A stretch of DNA of 8,733 nucleotides from Candidatus Poribacteria bacterium (lineage in GTDB: Bacteria; Poribacteria; WGA-4E; DTYX01), in contig DTYX01000379.1 of NCBI GenBank assembly GCA_012961655.1, forward strand, positions 1 to 8,733, in the 5' to 3' direction. The translations under genes were made by a program, and so were the position numbers. The notes under the pieces were generated by a model. The model ran no database searches. It had not been told where the DNA came from and saw only the letters and a list, made by a program, of their open reading frames with translations. This document shows positions 1 to 6,977 of the stretch, piece by piece. Every line of letters starts with the position of its first letter. The stretch's first letter is position 1.

Positions 1-23
1 TCTCTGTGTCTCTGTGGTAAATC
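1..23. repeat. Tandem TCTCTGTG copies, possible edge of a dispersed repeat
   Basis: The window opens with two exact back-to-back copies of the octamer TCTCTGTG (1-8 and 9-16), followed by GTAAATC. From memory, CTCTGTGTCTCTGTGGT-like strings occur as short dispersed intergenic repeats in many environmental bacterial genomes. Only this edge is visible, so family membership is a guess. It lies directly upstream of the DUF362 gene and shows no promoter hexamers of its own. Confidence 0.3.
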
Positions 24-42
24 TTTTTGGGACAAGAGAGAG

Positions 43-1059
43 ATGAAAAAAGTTCGCATTGAAAAATTGAATGGAAGAGACATTTTTCCGGTTATACTTG
101 AGGGGCTTGATAGCTTTGGACTGTCGCAACGGCTCAAAGGTTGTCGGCGTGCCTTTATCAAGCCTAATCTGGTGAGCGATGTCAAGGAGTACATCCAGAA
201 TGGCTCCAATACCGATATAAGGGTTATCGAGGGAGTGCTACAATACTTGAGCGATTGCGATGTAAAGGCGTTCCTTGGTGAAAGTGATATGGGGCCGCAA
301 TTGAAGGGGCGAAAGTTGAAATATGCTCTGAAATATATGGGCGTATATGACCTACAAAAGAGGTATGATTTCACGATAGTAAATCTGACCCATGATAAAA
401 AAACGTTAGTCAAGTTTTCAAACCCGTTATTTTTAAAAGAGATAGAGCTTGGCAAGACACTCCTTGATGCTGACTTAATACTCAACCTTCCCAAAATCAA
501 AACTCATAAATATGCGACGCTTACCTGTTCGCTGAAAAATATGTTCGGTACAATACCCGACCCTTTGCGTGTTAAATACCATCCCAATATCCATGCTGTG
601 TTAGCTGACTTGAATTCGGTTTTTTACTCCAAAATGTTCGTCTTAGTCGATGGCATTATCGCGATGGAGGGAAATGGGCCAATCTATGGAAATCCCGTAA
701 ATTTAGACCTTCTGCTTTTTGCGGAGGACCCCTTAGCTGCTGATGTGACAGCCGCTCGTATCATTGGAATGAAGCCCGAGGAGATTGAGCATCTGAAGTT
801 ATTCAAGGAATGTTATGCGTCTATCGATTGGGCTCAGATTACAATCTTTGGGAATGTCACTTTGGAAGATGCCTATAGACCGTTTATACGCTCAGAACTA
901 AATTGGTTTTTGAAGATAGAACGGAAACTCCTACCGCAACCGTGGTTTTTGAAGTTCATCTACAGTCGATTTGCTTTAATGCATATTGTCTACCCACTCC
1001 GAAATGTAATAAAGCGCCTGCGAGGTGGCGCAAGTAGTTGGTATCTGGATAGGGAGTAA
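43..1059 (+). CDS. DUF362 domain-containing protein
   Basis: A 338-residue protein that I assign to the DUF362 family, whose biochemical role is not generally established; some members carry ferredoxin-like 4Fe-4S domains. Family-like blocks seen here are FIKPNLV (38-44), LPKIKTH (149-155), SLKNMFG (163-169), a DG pair (203-204), EGNGP (209-213) and EDPLAADVTAARIIGM (228-243). There is no Cys-rich ferredoxin cluster; the few cysteines are scattered, so this is the bare domain. The C-terminal 60 residues are basic and aromatic and might sit on the membrane, but I see no clear transmembrane helix and no signal peptide, so a cytoplasmic location is likely. The ATG follows a purine run (AGAGAGAG) that is only a loose Shine-Dalgarno. 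The sugar transferase starts 9 nt after the stop, which suggests co-transcription and a link to surface polysaccharide or lipid-carrier chemistry; that link is inference. The family call is confident, the function is unknown. Confidence 0.88.
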   Translation: MKKVRIEKLNGRDIFPVILEGLDSFGLSQRLKGCRRAFIKPNLVSDVKEYIQNGSNTDIRVIEGVLQYLSDCDVKAFLGESDMGPQLKGRKLKYALKYMGVYDLQKRYDFTIVNLTHDKKTLVKFSNPLFLKEIELGKTLLDADLILNLPKIKTHKYATLTCSLKNMFGTIPDPLRVKYHPNIHAVLADLNSVFYSKMFVLVDGIIAMEGNGPIYGNPVNLDLLLFAEDPLAADVTAARIIGMKPEEIEHLKLFKECYASIDWAQITIFGNVTLEDAYRPFIRSELNWFLKIERKLLPQPWFLKFIYSRFALMHIVYPLRNVIKRLRGGASSWYLDRE

Positions 1060-1068
1060 AATCAGCTT

Positions 1069-2424
1069 ATGAAAATGTATTTCATAATACGATTTATTCG
1101 CAGAGTTTTCCACATTATCTTCTGTTCGATGGTATTGTTAATTACCTTGCCTTTGGGTATAATAGCAAGTATTGCGGTAAAGCTCTCCTCGCCCGGCCCG
1201 GTTTTTTACAAAGGCGAAAGGGTTGGGAAAGATGGTAAGATTTTTATGATGTATAAATTCCGTACAATGTATGTTGGTACGGAGAAGAAGGTTGGTGGTA
1301 GAATAATCCAAAAAGGTGGTGAAGGATACATTACGAAAGTAGGCAAAATTTTGCGCATGTTTAAAGTGGATGAGTTACCACAGCTCTTGAACATTCTTAA
1401 AGGTGATATGAGCCTAGTAGGCCCACGGCCTATAAGACCAGCACTATTAGAGGAGTACTTGAAGGATTATCCTGATTATACGAAGCGGTTCGCAGTCAAA
1501 CCAGGTATTACTGGATTAGCTCAAATTCGTGGAGGTTATTTTATTCACCCAAGAAATAAATTGCGTTATGACATTTTATATATCAAGAATCAGTCGTTTC
1601 TGCTCGATTTGAAATTAATAATCAAAACAGTATATCTTGTCATTCAAAAAGTAGCGCTGCATTATTGGCACAAATTGCCTCTGAAAATAATACAACTCCG
1701 CAATGGTAGAAGACGCAATCATAAAACTATTGTGCTACGGTTTCATAATTTACCTTCCGATGATGTACTTAGGGATATCTTGTTCAAAGGTGCGCGTTTA
1801 ACGGTAAAAAATCTCAAGCGAGAGCTAAAAGAGAATTCTCATTATTCACTTTTAAATCGTGATTTGGGATTGGCTTATCTCATGTTAGGACAGGAAGCGT
1901 TAGCGCAATTTTATTTCCATAATGCTGGTGAAACAAAAGAGGCAACAAATCCCGTGCGGGCACAAGAAGAGATTTTGATTATAGCGGATAACCCATATCG
2001 TTTGCAAAAAAAGATACTTCCCTTTTTGGAACAACGCATATCAACAAATTCTCGGACGCCGGAATTTTATAATAACATCGGCATCATTCATTTGGCTAAC
2101 AGTGAATATCAACGTGCTATAATTTCTTTTGAGCAAGCGCTTGCCCTCCTTCCTAATTCAGTTGATGCACTGATAGGTTTGGGCGACAGTTATTTTCAAC
2201 TTGGACAATTTGATTTGGCCGTGGAAAAGTATGAATCTGCTTTCGGACAGAATGAGATTGATGCTTCTCTTCATTTTAAACTCGGTTTAACTTTGTCTAA
2301 AAGCGGCGCCTATGCGGAAGCTATTGAACATTTGAAACAGTCACTATCGATAGAACCAGATTTTCCTCAAGCGCAGGCGCTGTTGAAATCTTGTAAGCAT
2401 CAATTGGGATGGGATACGGAGTGA
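1069..2424 (+). CDS. Monotopic phosphoglycosyl transferase (bacterial sugar transferase) fused to C-terminal TPR domain
   Basis: Residues 1-195 form a bacterial sugar transferase domain (Pfam PF02397 type). Enzymes of this family move a sugar phosphate from an NDP-sugar to undecaprenyl phosphate, starting a capsule, exopolysaccharide or O-glycan unit at the inner membrane. Seen here: a hydrophobic N-terminal segment (about 15-38), SPGPVFYKGERVG (41-53), KFRTM (63-67), the acidic pair D101-E102 in DELPQ, LKGDMSLVGPRP (110-121) and KPGITGLAQI (144-153). The Asp-Glu pair is the catalytic dyad in studied members such as PglC. The long N-terminal helical bundle of WcaJ-type enzymes is absent, so this is the short form. 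After a basic linker (about 200-220), residues 255-290 and 333-434 carry TPR-like repeats, with clear units near 333-366, 367-400 and 401-434. Short-form enzymes usually stop near 200 residues, so the TPR tail is an addition, perhaps a docking surface for other glycan enzymes. The sugar specificity cannot be read. A GGGAG overlapping the upstream stop is a distant Shine-Dalgarno; ATG 1075 is an alternative start. Confidence 0.9.
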   Translation: MKMYFIIRFIRRVFHIIFCSMVLLITLPLGIIASIAVKLSSPGPVFYKGERVGKDGKIFMMYKFRTMYVGTEKKVGGRIIQKGGEGYITKVGKILRMFKVDELPQLLNILKGDMSLVGPRPIRPALLEEYLKDYPDYTKRFAVKPGITGLAQIRGGYFIHPRNKLRYDILYIKNQSFLLDLKLIIKTVYLVIQKVALHYWHKLPLKIIQLRNGRRRNHKTIVLRFHNLPSDDVLRDILFKGARLTVKNLKRELKENSHYSLLNRDLGLAYLMLGQEALAQFYFHNAGETKEATNPVRAQEEILIIADNPYRLQKKILPFLEQRISTNSRTPEFYNNIGIIHLANSEYQRAIISFEQALALLPNSVDALIGLGDSYFQLGQFDLAVEKYESAFGQNEIDASLHFKLGLTLSKSGAYAEAIEHLKQSLSIEPDFPQAQALLKSCKHQLGWDTE

Positions 2425-2510
2425 AAGGCTGAGAATTCCTAGGTGAAATAACTCAAATGACCGTTTGGTATAGCGCGGACATTTAGATGAAATACAATAT
2501 GCTTTGGTAG

Positions 2511-2519
2511 TGTTATAAA
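2511..2519 (+). promoter_or_regulatory. Possible extended -10 promoter for the Wzi-like gene
   Basis: TGTTATAAA fits an extended -10 element (TG-N-TATAAT with one mismatch). At 17 nt upstream there is only AATACA, a poor -35, which is tolerable for extended -10 promoters. It lies in the 171-nt gap between the transferase stop and the Wzi-like start, and transcription would begin near 2525. This gap is the widest in the left part of the window, so a promoter is reasonable here, but the call rests on motif matching alone in AT-rich DNA. Confidence 0.28.
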
Positions 2520-2538
2520 TTTGTGGAAATTTCCCAAA
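2520..2538. repeat. Imperfect palindrome TTTG(T)GGAAATTTCCCAAA
   Basis: Apart from one extra T at 2524, this 19-nt stretch is a perfect 18-bp inverted repeat centred on AAATTT. It starts directly after the possible -10 box and would cover the transcription start, the usual place for a repressor site. It is not followed by a T-run, so it is not a rho-independent terminator. The regulatory role is inference. Confidence 0.3.
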
Positions 2539-2595
2539 AAGATTTAGAATACACAAATCTGAAACATTACCTATGCTTTGTTGCTAAAGGGAGAG

Positions 2596-4230
2596 ATGAA
2601 TTCCTTCCATAACAAGATAAATACTATTTTATCTATTTGTTTGATTTTCATTTCCATGTCAGCTTGGGCTAGCAGCTTAGTTTATGTTCCGCTTGCCCAT
2701 CCTGTCTATGACTATCTTGATAGATTAGCGGTCAGGGGTTTTTTAGACACTCCGCTGCCCAATACTCTGCCCATCAGTCGTGGAATAGTTGCTTCTTTAT
2801 TGGTGGAAGTAGAAAAGAAGCAGAAAGCTGGCGGGATTAAGTTAAGTGAGATTGAGTATTCTCACTTAGAAGATTTCAAGAGGGAGTTTACTTACGAGGT
2901 TGGCAAGCTTTTGGCAACGGAAAATGACCGTCATCCCTATCTTAAAAGCATGCGGAAGCCCTCTTACGAATTTAGCATAGACTTTTGGTTAGGGCAAACG
3001 TTATCACGGACGCAGAGAGAGAAGAACTCAAAAAGAGCATTTGGCACATGGGGGCGGTTTGTCGGGCTCGGTGAAGTCAAAGGCAATTTCGCGGTTTATG
3101 AGGATGTCCGTTCCGACCTTCTTTATGGAGATTATTTTGACAAGCCTTACGCACCCAGCCAAACTGTTAAGCATGGTGCAAATGCTCTCTCAATTAATAC
3201 TATCAACGCCTATGTGCTCTTTGCTCTGCCGTGGTTTTCCCTACAGTTGGGAAGGGATGAGTCATGGTGGGGACCGGGTAAACACGGCGCGCTCTTACTT
3301 TCAAATAATTCCCCATCGTTAGACCAATTAAAACTCGATGCAAGTTACCCGCCTTTTACCTTTGCTTTCTTGGCAGCTTCTTTGAACGATGTCACTGATA
3401 AATATCTTGTCGCCCATCGTTTGGAAGTTAAATTACCATTTCTCTTCCTATCAGACGTGGGGAACAAAAATAACATCTCTTCCGCTAACAGAGCTTCATC
3501 CTCTCTCTTGCAAATAGGCTTAACCGAAGGGTTGCTGATATTGGGCAAATTTCGCGCCCGTTACGTTAATCCCGCCCTCATATACTTCGTATCAGAACAA
3601 AAGAAAACTGATAAACTTCAAAGCCGCATCATCAGTCTGGACATAGAGATTCAACCTATTGCCAATCTTTCCCTGTATGGCGAATTGATGGCGGATGACC
3701 TACAATTTAAGCGCGGTTGGCGTAATTGGGGGACGAAATTTGGAGTACTAAGCGGCTTATACTATCTTAATCCTTTTGGTTTGCCAGATACTGATTTGCG
3801 GCTTGAATACGCTTTCATCAATCAATACGCCTATACGGGTTGGGGAGACATTCCCCAGAGGGCTTATAGCAGTGACGGATATCCTTTAGGACACTGGGTT
3901 GGCGCTGACGCCGACGACTTATGGTTCATCATCAGACATTCTTTCACGAACAAGTTGAATCTTTCCCTGACTTATGAGTTACAGCGCCACGGCGAAGGCA
4001 GCATAGATAAACCGCATCCCGATAAAGCCCCTGTCGATGATAAATGGGAGTTCTTGTCAGGTATAACAGAATCCACTTACGCTCTATCATTCGGAGTTGA
4101 GTATCGCGCCATAGAGAAGTATCGCGCTAAAGCAGAATATACTTTTTATTGGAGAAGGAATGCGGGACATCAATTCTCAGTCAATGAAGATAATCAGAAG
4201 CTCATTTTTAATGTATGTTATCGTTTCTAG
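2596..4230 (+). CDS. Wzi-like outer-membrane capsule assembly protein
   Basis: A 544-residue secreted beta-barrel that I assign to the capsule assembly Wzi family. E. coli Wzi sits in the outer membrane and helps attach group 1 capsule to the cell. The N-terminus is a signal peptide: one Lys, a hydrophobic run, then SAWA before SS, with likely cleavage after residue 25. The mature start has the YDYLDRLAVRGF segment typical of the family's N-terminal helix. The diagnostic block LGRDESWWGPGKHGALLLSN follows near residues 212-231. The rest alternates aromatic and polar residues as in membrane strands, and the chain ends VCYRF with a terminal Phe, the usual barrel-assembly signal. Length is close to the usual 450-550. 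The frame is open from TTG 2578, but ATG 2596 is chosen because the signal peptide begins there; the purine-rich AAAGGGAGAG lies immediately upstream, although its spacing is short. It sits between a sugar transferase and an epimerase, which supports a role in polysaccharide export or anchoring. I do not give the wzi symbol because homology to characterised Wzi is distant. Confidence 0.83.
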   Translation: MNSFHNKINTILSICLIFISMSAWASSLVYVPLAHPVYDYLDRLAVRGFLDTPLPNTLPISRGIVASLLVEVEKKQKAGGIKLSEIEYSHLEDFKREFTYEVGKLLATENDRHPYLKSMRKPSYEFSIDFWLGQTLSRTQREKNSKRAFGTWGRFVGLGEVKGNFAVYEDVRSDLLYGDYFDKPYAPSQTVKHGANALSINTINAYVLFALPWFSLQLGRDESWWGPGKHGALLLSNNSPSLDQLKLDASYPPFTFAFLAASLNDVTDKYLVAHRLEVKLPFLFLSDVGNKNNISSANRASSSLLQIGLTEGLLILGKFRARYVNPALIYFVSEQKKTDKLQSRIISLDIEIQPIANLSLYGELMADDLQFKRGWRNWGTKFGVLSGLYYLNPFGLPDTDLRLEYAFINQYAYTGWGDIPQRAYSSDGYPLGHWVGADADDLWFIIRHSFTNKLNLSLTYELQRHGEGSIDKPHPDKAPVDDKWEFLSGITESTYALSFGVEYRAIEKYRAKAEYTFYWRRNAGHQFSVNEDNQKLIFNVCYRF

Positions 4231-4283
4231 CTCAAAACATCTGCTACATTGAAAAACATCATTTTCGATGTACTGATAATAAT

Positions 4284-4289
4284 AGGTGA
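4284..4289 (+). promoter_or_regulatory. Shine-Dalgarno AGGTGA supporting a TTG start
   Basis: AGGTGA lies six nucleotides upstream of the TTG at 4296. There is no ATG or GTG in frame near the start of the Rossmann fold, and the protein needs SKILVTGG at its N-terminus, so this site fixes TTG as the initiator of the epimerase. A rare start codon may lower translation, but that is inference. Confidence 0.65.
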
Positions 4290-4295
4290 AGTCAA

Positions 4296-5228
4296 TTGAG
4301 TAAAATTTTAGTAACTGGTGGAGCCGGGTTTATCGGCTCAAATGTCGTTGATGGATTAATCGATAATGGATATGAAGTTATTGTGCTGGATAATTTATCC
4401 ACGGGATTTCATAAGAATATTAATCCGAATGTTACATTCTACGATGTTGATATTCGCGATGAGGACAGAGTGCGTCAAATTTTTGAGTTGGAAAAACCGG
4501 ATTTTATCAACCATCATGCAGCACAGATGGATGTTCGCAGGTCAACCCAAGAACCAATTTTTGACGCTCAGTGTAATATCCTCGGCAGTCTCAATTTAAT
4601 AATACAGTCAGTTGCGACAGGAATAAAAAAGTTCATTTACGCCTCGACAGGAGGGGCTGTCTACGGAGAACCGAAATATCTTCCAGTAGATGAAAACCAT
4701 CCTATTAATCCTATAAGCCAGTACGGAATATCCAAGCATACAGTAGAACATTACCTCTATCTTTATTCCGTCAACCATGGTCTAAAATACACCGTGTTGC
4801 GGTATCCGAATGTCTATGGACCGCGTCAAAACCCTCATGGGGAAGCTGGCGTTATTGCAATATTCACCCAAAAAATGTTGAATAATCAACGACCAACTAT
4901 ATTTGGCGATGGTAGTCAAACGCGCGATTATACCTTCGTTTCAGATATAGTTGAAGCAAATATACTCGCTTTGACAAAAGGGGATAATGTAATTTATAAT
5001 ATCGGCACAGGTATAGAAATCTCCGTTCAACAGATATTTGATTCACTAAAAAACTGCATTGGCGCATCGTCTTTAGAGCCCATTTATGGAGATGAACGCG
5101 TCGGTGAAATTCAACGTATATGTCTCGATGCGACAAAAGCTAAGCGGGAATTGGGGTGGATACCTAAAACCGATTTCCAGTGGGGATTAGAACAGACGAT
5201 AGAATCTTACCAATCAACTAATAAATAG
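4296..5228 (+). CDS. NAD-dependent nucleotide-sugar epimerase (GalE-type, extended SDR)
   Basis: A 310-residue extended short-chain dehydrogenase/reductase. These enzymes use tightly bound NAD+ to oxidise and re-reduce C4 of a UDP-sugar, for example UDP-glucose/UDP-galactose or the N-acetyl forms. Seen here: the glycine motif GGAGFIG (8-14), an acidic residue after strand 2 (D32) in the LDNLSTG segment, HHAAQ (73-77), the catalytic S117/T118 and Y143-xxx-K147 (YGISK), RYPNVYGPRQ (169-178), FGDGSQTRDYTFVSD (203-217) and YNIGTG (234-239). The length matches the short GalE form (about 310) rather than the 338 residues of E. coli GalE. The start is TTG, supported by AGGTGA six nt upstream. It follows the Wzi-like gene by 65 nt and precedes the TPP enzyme by 32 nt. 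Its likely job is to supply a sugar donor for the surface glycan. The exact substrate cannot be told from sequence, so no symbol is given; galE is the nearest label. Confidence 0.93.
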   Translation: MSKILVTGGAGFIGSNVVDGLIDNGYEVIVLDNLSTGFHKNINPNVTFYDVDIRDEDRVRQIFELEKPDFINHHAAQMDVRRSTQEPIFDAQCNILGSLNLIIQSVATGIKKFIYASTGGAVYGEPKYLPVDENHPINPISQYGISKHTVEHYLYLYSVNHGLKYTVLRYPNVYGPRQNPHGEAGVIAIFTQKMLNNQRPTIFGDGSQTRDYTFVSDIVEANILALTKGDNVIYNIGTGIEISVQQIFDSLKNCIGASSLEPIYGDERVGEIQRICLDATKAKRELGWIPKTDFQWGLEQTIESYQSTNK

Positions 5229-5260
5229 CGTGATGACTTAAAAGAAGGAAGGAGAATTCT

Positions 5261-6823
5261 ATGACCGGAGGAGAGATTGTCGTTGAATGTCTGAAGAAGC
5301 AAGAGGTTAAGGTCGTTTTTGGGATGCCTGGCACACATCTCAGCCAAATATACGCCGGGTTATACAAAAACCAGGATTCAATCAGCCATATTCTGGCGCG
5401 TCACGAAGGCGGCGCGAGTCTGATGGCTGAAGGATATTCGCGCGCGACGGGCGAAGTCGGGGTTTGTTTGGTAATCCCCGGTCCAGGCGCAAGTAACGCT
5501 TATACTGGCATCGTGGAAGCATACACTGCTTGTTCGCCGGTTCTGCTAATCACCGGGCAGCATGAACCGCGCTATGCTAACAGAGATTATGGCAAGATGT
5601 TTCACGGATTAAACCACATCGCCGCTTTTAGTCCGATAACTAAACTGACAAAACACGTTGAAAAGGTCGAGGATATTCCAGGAGCCATTGATGAAGTTTT
5701 TGCCGCGTTACGTTCAGGGCGTCCGAAACCCGTTCTCCTTGAGATTACCGCCAACGCGCTTTCAGCCGAAGCGGATTTGGATATTCCGGGACGAAATGAT
5801 GGCGTCAAGGTTAAAGCCGCTGAACAACAACTGCGGCAAGCTATCGAGTTGATAGTCAAATCAGAACGTCGATTTATTATCGCTGGAAAGGGCGTTTATC
5901 ACGCGCGTGATAATGGCGAATTGCTACAATTTGCCAAACTGATTAAAGCCCCAGTCGCGACCACCGCGATGGGCAAAGGCGTTATCTCAGAATATGAAGA
6001 TTTATCAATCGGCGGCATTGGCAATAGCACGGTGCGCAAAGCGATGGAAGAATCTGATTTGGTTTTAGCCATCGGCACACGATTTACGCAGATGGATACG
6101 GGTGGCTGGTCGATGGAATTTTCGCAGCCGCTCATCCACATCGAAGCCGACCCAGAGGAGATTAACAAGGAATACACTGCGGATGTGGGCATCGCCGGCG
6201 ACGCCAAATTGGTATTACAGCAATTGATAGATGCTCTCAGAAAACACGAATTGGGTGATGGATGGGGAGACAAACTATCGAAGTTCAAAAGTGAGGTTGA
6301 ATCAGCGGAGCGCCCGCGGATGATTCAAGAATTGCGGGAGATACTGTCTCCCGATGCGACTTTAGTTTCCGACGTACATATTGCCGGCTATCCGGCGCGC
6401 ACCCACTTCAAAGCGTATAACCCTTCAAATTATCTGTATTCGGGGATTCTAGTGAATATGGGATATGGATTACCAGCGGCAATCGGAGCGAAAGTCGCCC
6501 ATCTAGACCGGCAAGTCGTCGCCTTCTGCGGAGACGGCGGATTTATATTAAGTAGTTCAGAGTTTGCAACAGTTATGAAGTACAATCTGAAAATTTTAGT
6601 AATCGTTGTGAATGACAATGCGTTAGGTTCAGTTAAAGGTGGACAAGTGCGTAATTTGGGCGGGACCATCGGAGTAGATTTGTATAACCCCGACTTTGTC
6701 AAATACGCGGAATCATTCGGCGCTTATGGATTTCGAGTGAATGACCCTGATGATTTCAAGCCGACAGTTGAAAAAGCGCTGATGTTGGATGCGCCTGCGC
6801 TTGTAGAGGTCGTCAGGAAATAG
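5261..6823 (+). CDS. Thiamine-diphosphate-dependent enzyme, acetolactate synthase large-subunit superfamily
   Basis: A 520-residue protein with the three-domain plan of acetolactate synthase, pyruvate oxidase and benzoylformate decarboxylase. The N-terminal pyrimidine-binding domain (1-170) has the catalytic Glu E49 in RHEGGA and VIPGPGASNA (71-80). The central domain (about 185-330) has LAIGTRF (269-275). The C-terminal diphosphate-binding domain has GYGLPAAIGA (401-410), GDGGF (424-428) and, about 25 residues on, NDNALG (451-456), which together form the TPP/Mg2+ motif. Anabolic acetolactate synthases are usually 550-600 residues and come with a regulatory ilvN/ilvH subunit and ilvC; none is here, and trpD follows instead. 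It may be a catabolic synthase, a 2-oxoacid decarboxylase or a carboligase. The gene begins 32 nt after the epimerase stop, and AAGGAAGGAG sits at good spacing before the ATG, so co-transcription with the epimerase is possible. The superfamily call is firm, the reaction is not; ilvB would be over-specific. Confidence 0.9.
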   Translation: MTGGEIVVECLKKQEVKVVFGMPGTHLSQIYAGLYKNQDSISHILARHEGGASLMAEGYSRATGEVGVCLVIPGPGASNAYTGIVEAYTACSPVLLITGQHEPRYANRDYGKMFHGLNHIAAFSPITKLTKHVEKVEDIPGAIDEVFAALRSGRPKPVLLEITANALSAEADLDIPGRNDGVKVKAAEQQLRQAIELIVKSERRFIIAGKGVYHARDNGELLQFAKLIKAPVATTAMGKGVISEYEDLSIGGIGNSTVRKAMEESDLVLAIGTRFTQMDTGGWSMEFSQPLIHIEADPEEINKEYTADVGIAGDAKLVLQQLIDALRKHELGDGWGDKLSKFKSEVESAERPRMIQELREILSPDATLVSDVHIAGYPARTHFKAYNPSNYLYSGILVNMGYGLPAAIGAKVAHLDRQVVAFCGDGGFILSSSEFATVMKYNLKILVIVVNDNALGSVKGGQVRNLGGTIGVDLYNPDFVKYAESFGAYGFRVNDPDDFKPTVEKALMLDAPALVEVVRK

Positions 6824-6872
6824 TAAGTGAAACGTGAAAGGAATTCTCCTCCTCCCATATTTACAAAATTAA

Positions 6873-6977
6873 GGTGAGAAAGCCGCCGAGTATTTTGATG
6901 TGTCGTGCCCCAAGCCCGACACCGGTATTGTCATCAAACAGGAAGGTGAAAAAAATGATTCAGGAAGCCATTGGTAA
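6873..6977 (+). other. Unrecognised coding-like stretch upstream of and overlapping trpD
   Basis: Between the TPP enzyme and trpD, the frame opened by TAA at 6870 and closed by TAA at 6975 reads GEKAAEYFDVSCPKPDTGIV and then IKQEGEKNDSGSHW. The first 27 residues look like ordinary protein, whereas the frame that extends trpD upstream gives a basic, proline-rich and unconvincing peptide. There is no ATG in frame; a GTG at codon 10 is the only start-like codon and has no ribosome site. The last eight codons run into trpD. It could be the tail of a gene whose 5' part was lost when trpD or the TPP gene arrived, or chance. I do not recognise the family. Confidence 0.25.
6941..6949 (+). promoter_or_regulatory. 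Shine-Dalgarno GGAAGGTGA fixing the trpD start
   Basis: GGAAGGTGA lies five nucleotides before ATG 6955, whereas the upstream in-frame GTG at 6874 has no comparable site. Together with the match of the encoded N-terminus to TrpD, this fixes the start at 6955. Confidence 0.7.

Noticed and set aside
2578..2595. TTG start for the Wzi-like protein
   Set aside because: It adds six residues before a well-formed signal peptide; ATG 2596 gives a normal secretory N-terminus and lies directly after a purine-rich stretch.
4256..4271. Hairpin ACATC-ATTTTC-GATGT as terminator of the Wzi-like gene
   Set aside because: Only a five-base-pair AT-rich stem with no following T-run; too weak to call.
4249..4280. 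Promoter TTGAAA ... GATAAT before the epimerase
   Set aside because: The spacer is 20 nt and the start of transcription would fall on the ribosome binding site, so it is unlikely to work.
5899..6288. 129-codon minus-strand frame inside the TPP gene
   Set aside because: Antisense shadow of a conserved enzyme with low-complexity Ser/Pro-rich translation.
5250..6850. 10-bp inverted repeat AGGAGAATTC / GAATTCTCCT flanking the TPP gene
   Set aside because: The left copy is the ribosome binding site itself and the core is the palindromic GAATTC; a 10-bp match is explained by chance, with no sign of an inserted element.
6874..6954. N-terminal extension of TrpD from GTG 6874
   Set aside because: The 27 added residues are basic and proline-rich, unlike TrpD, and GTG lacks a ribosome site, while ATG 6955 has a strong one and matches the family N-terminus.
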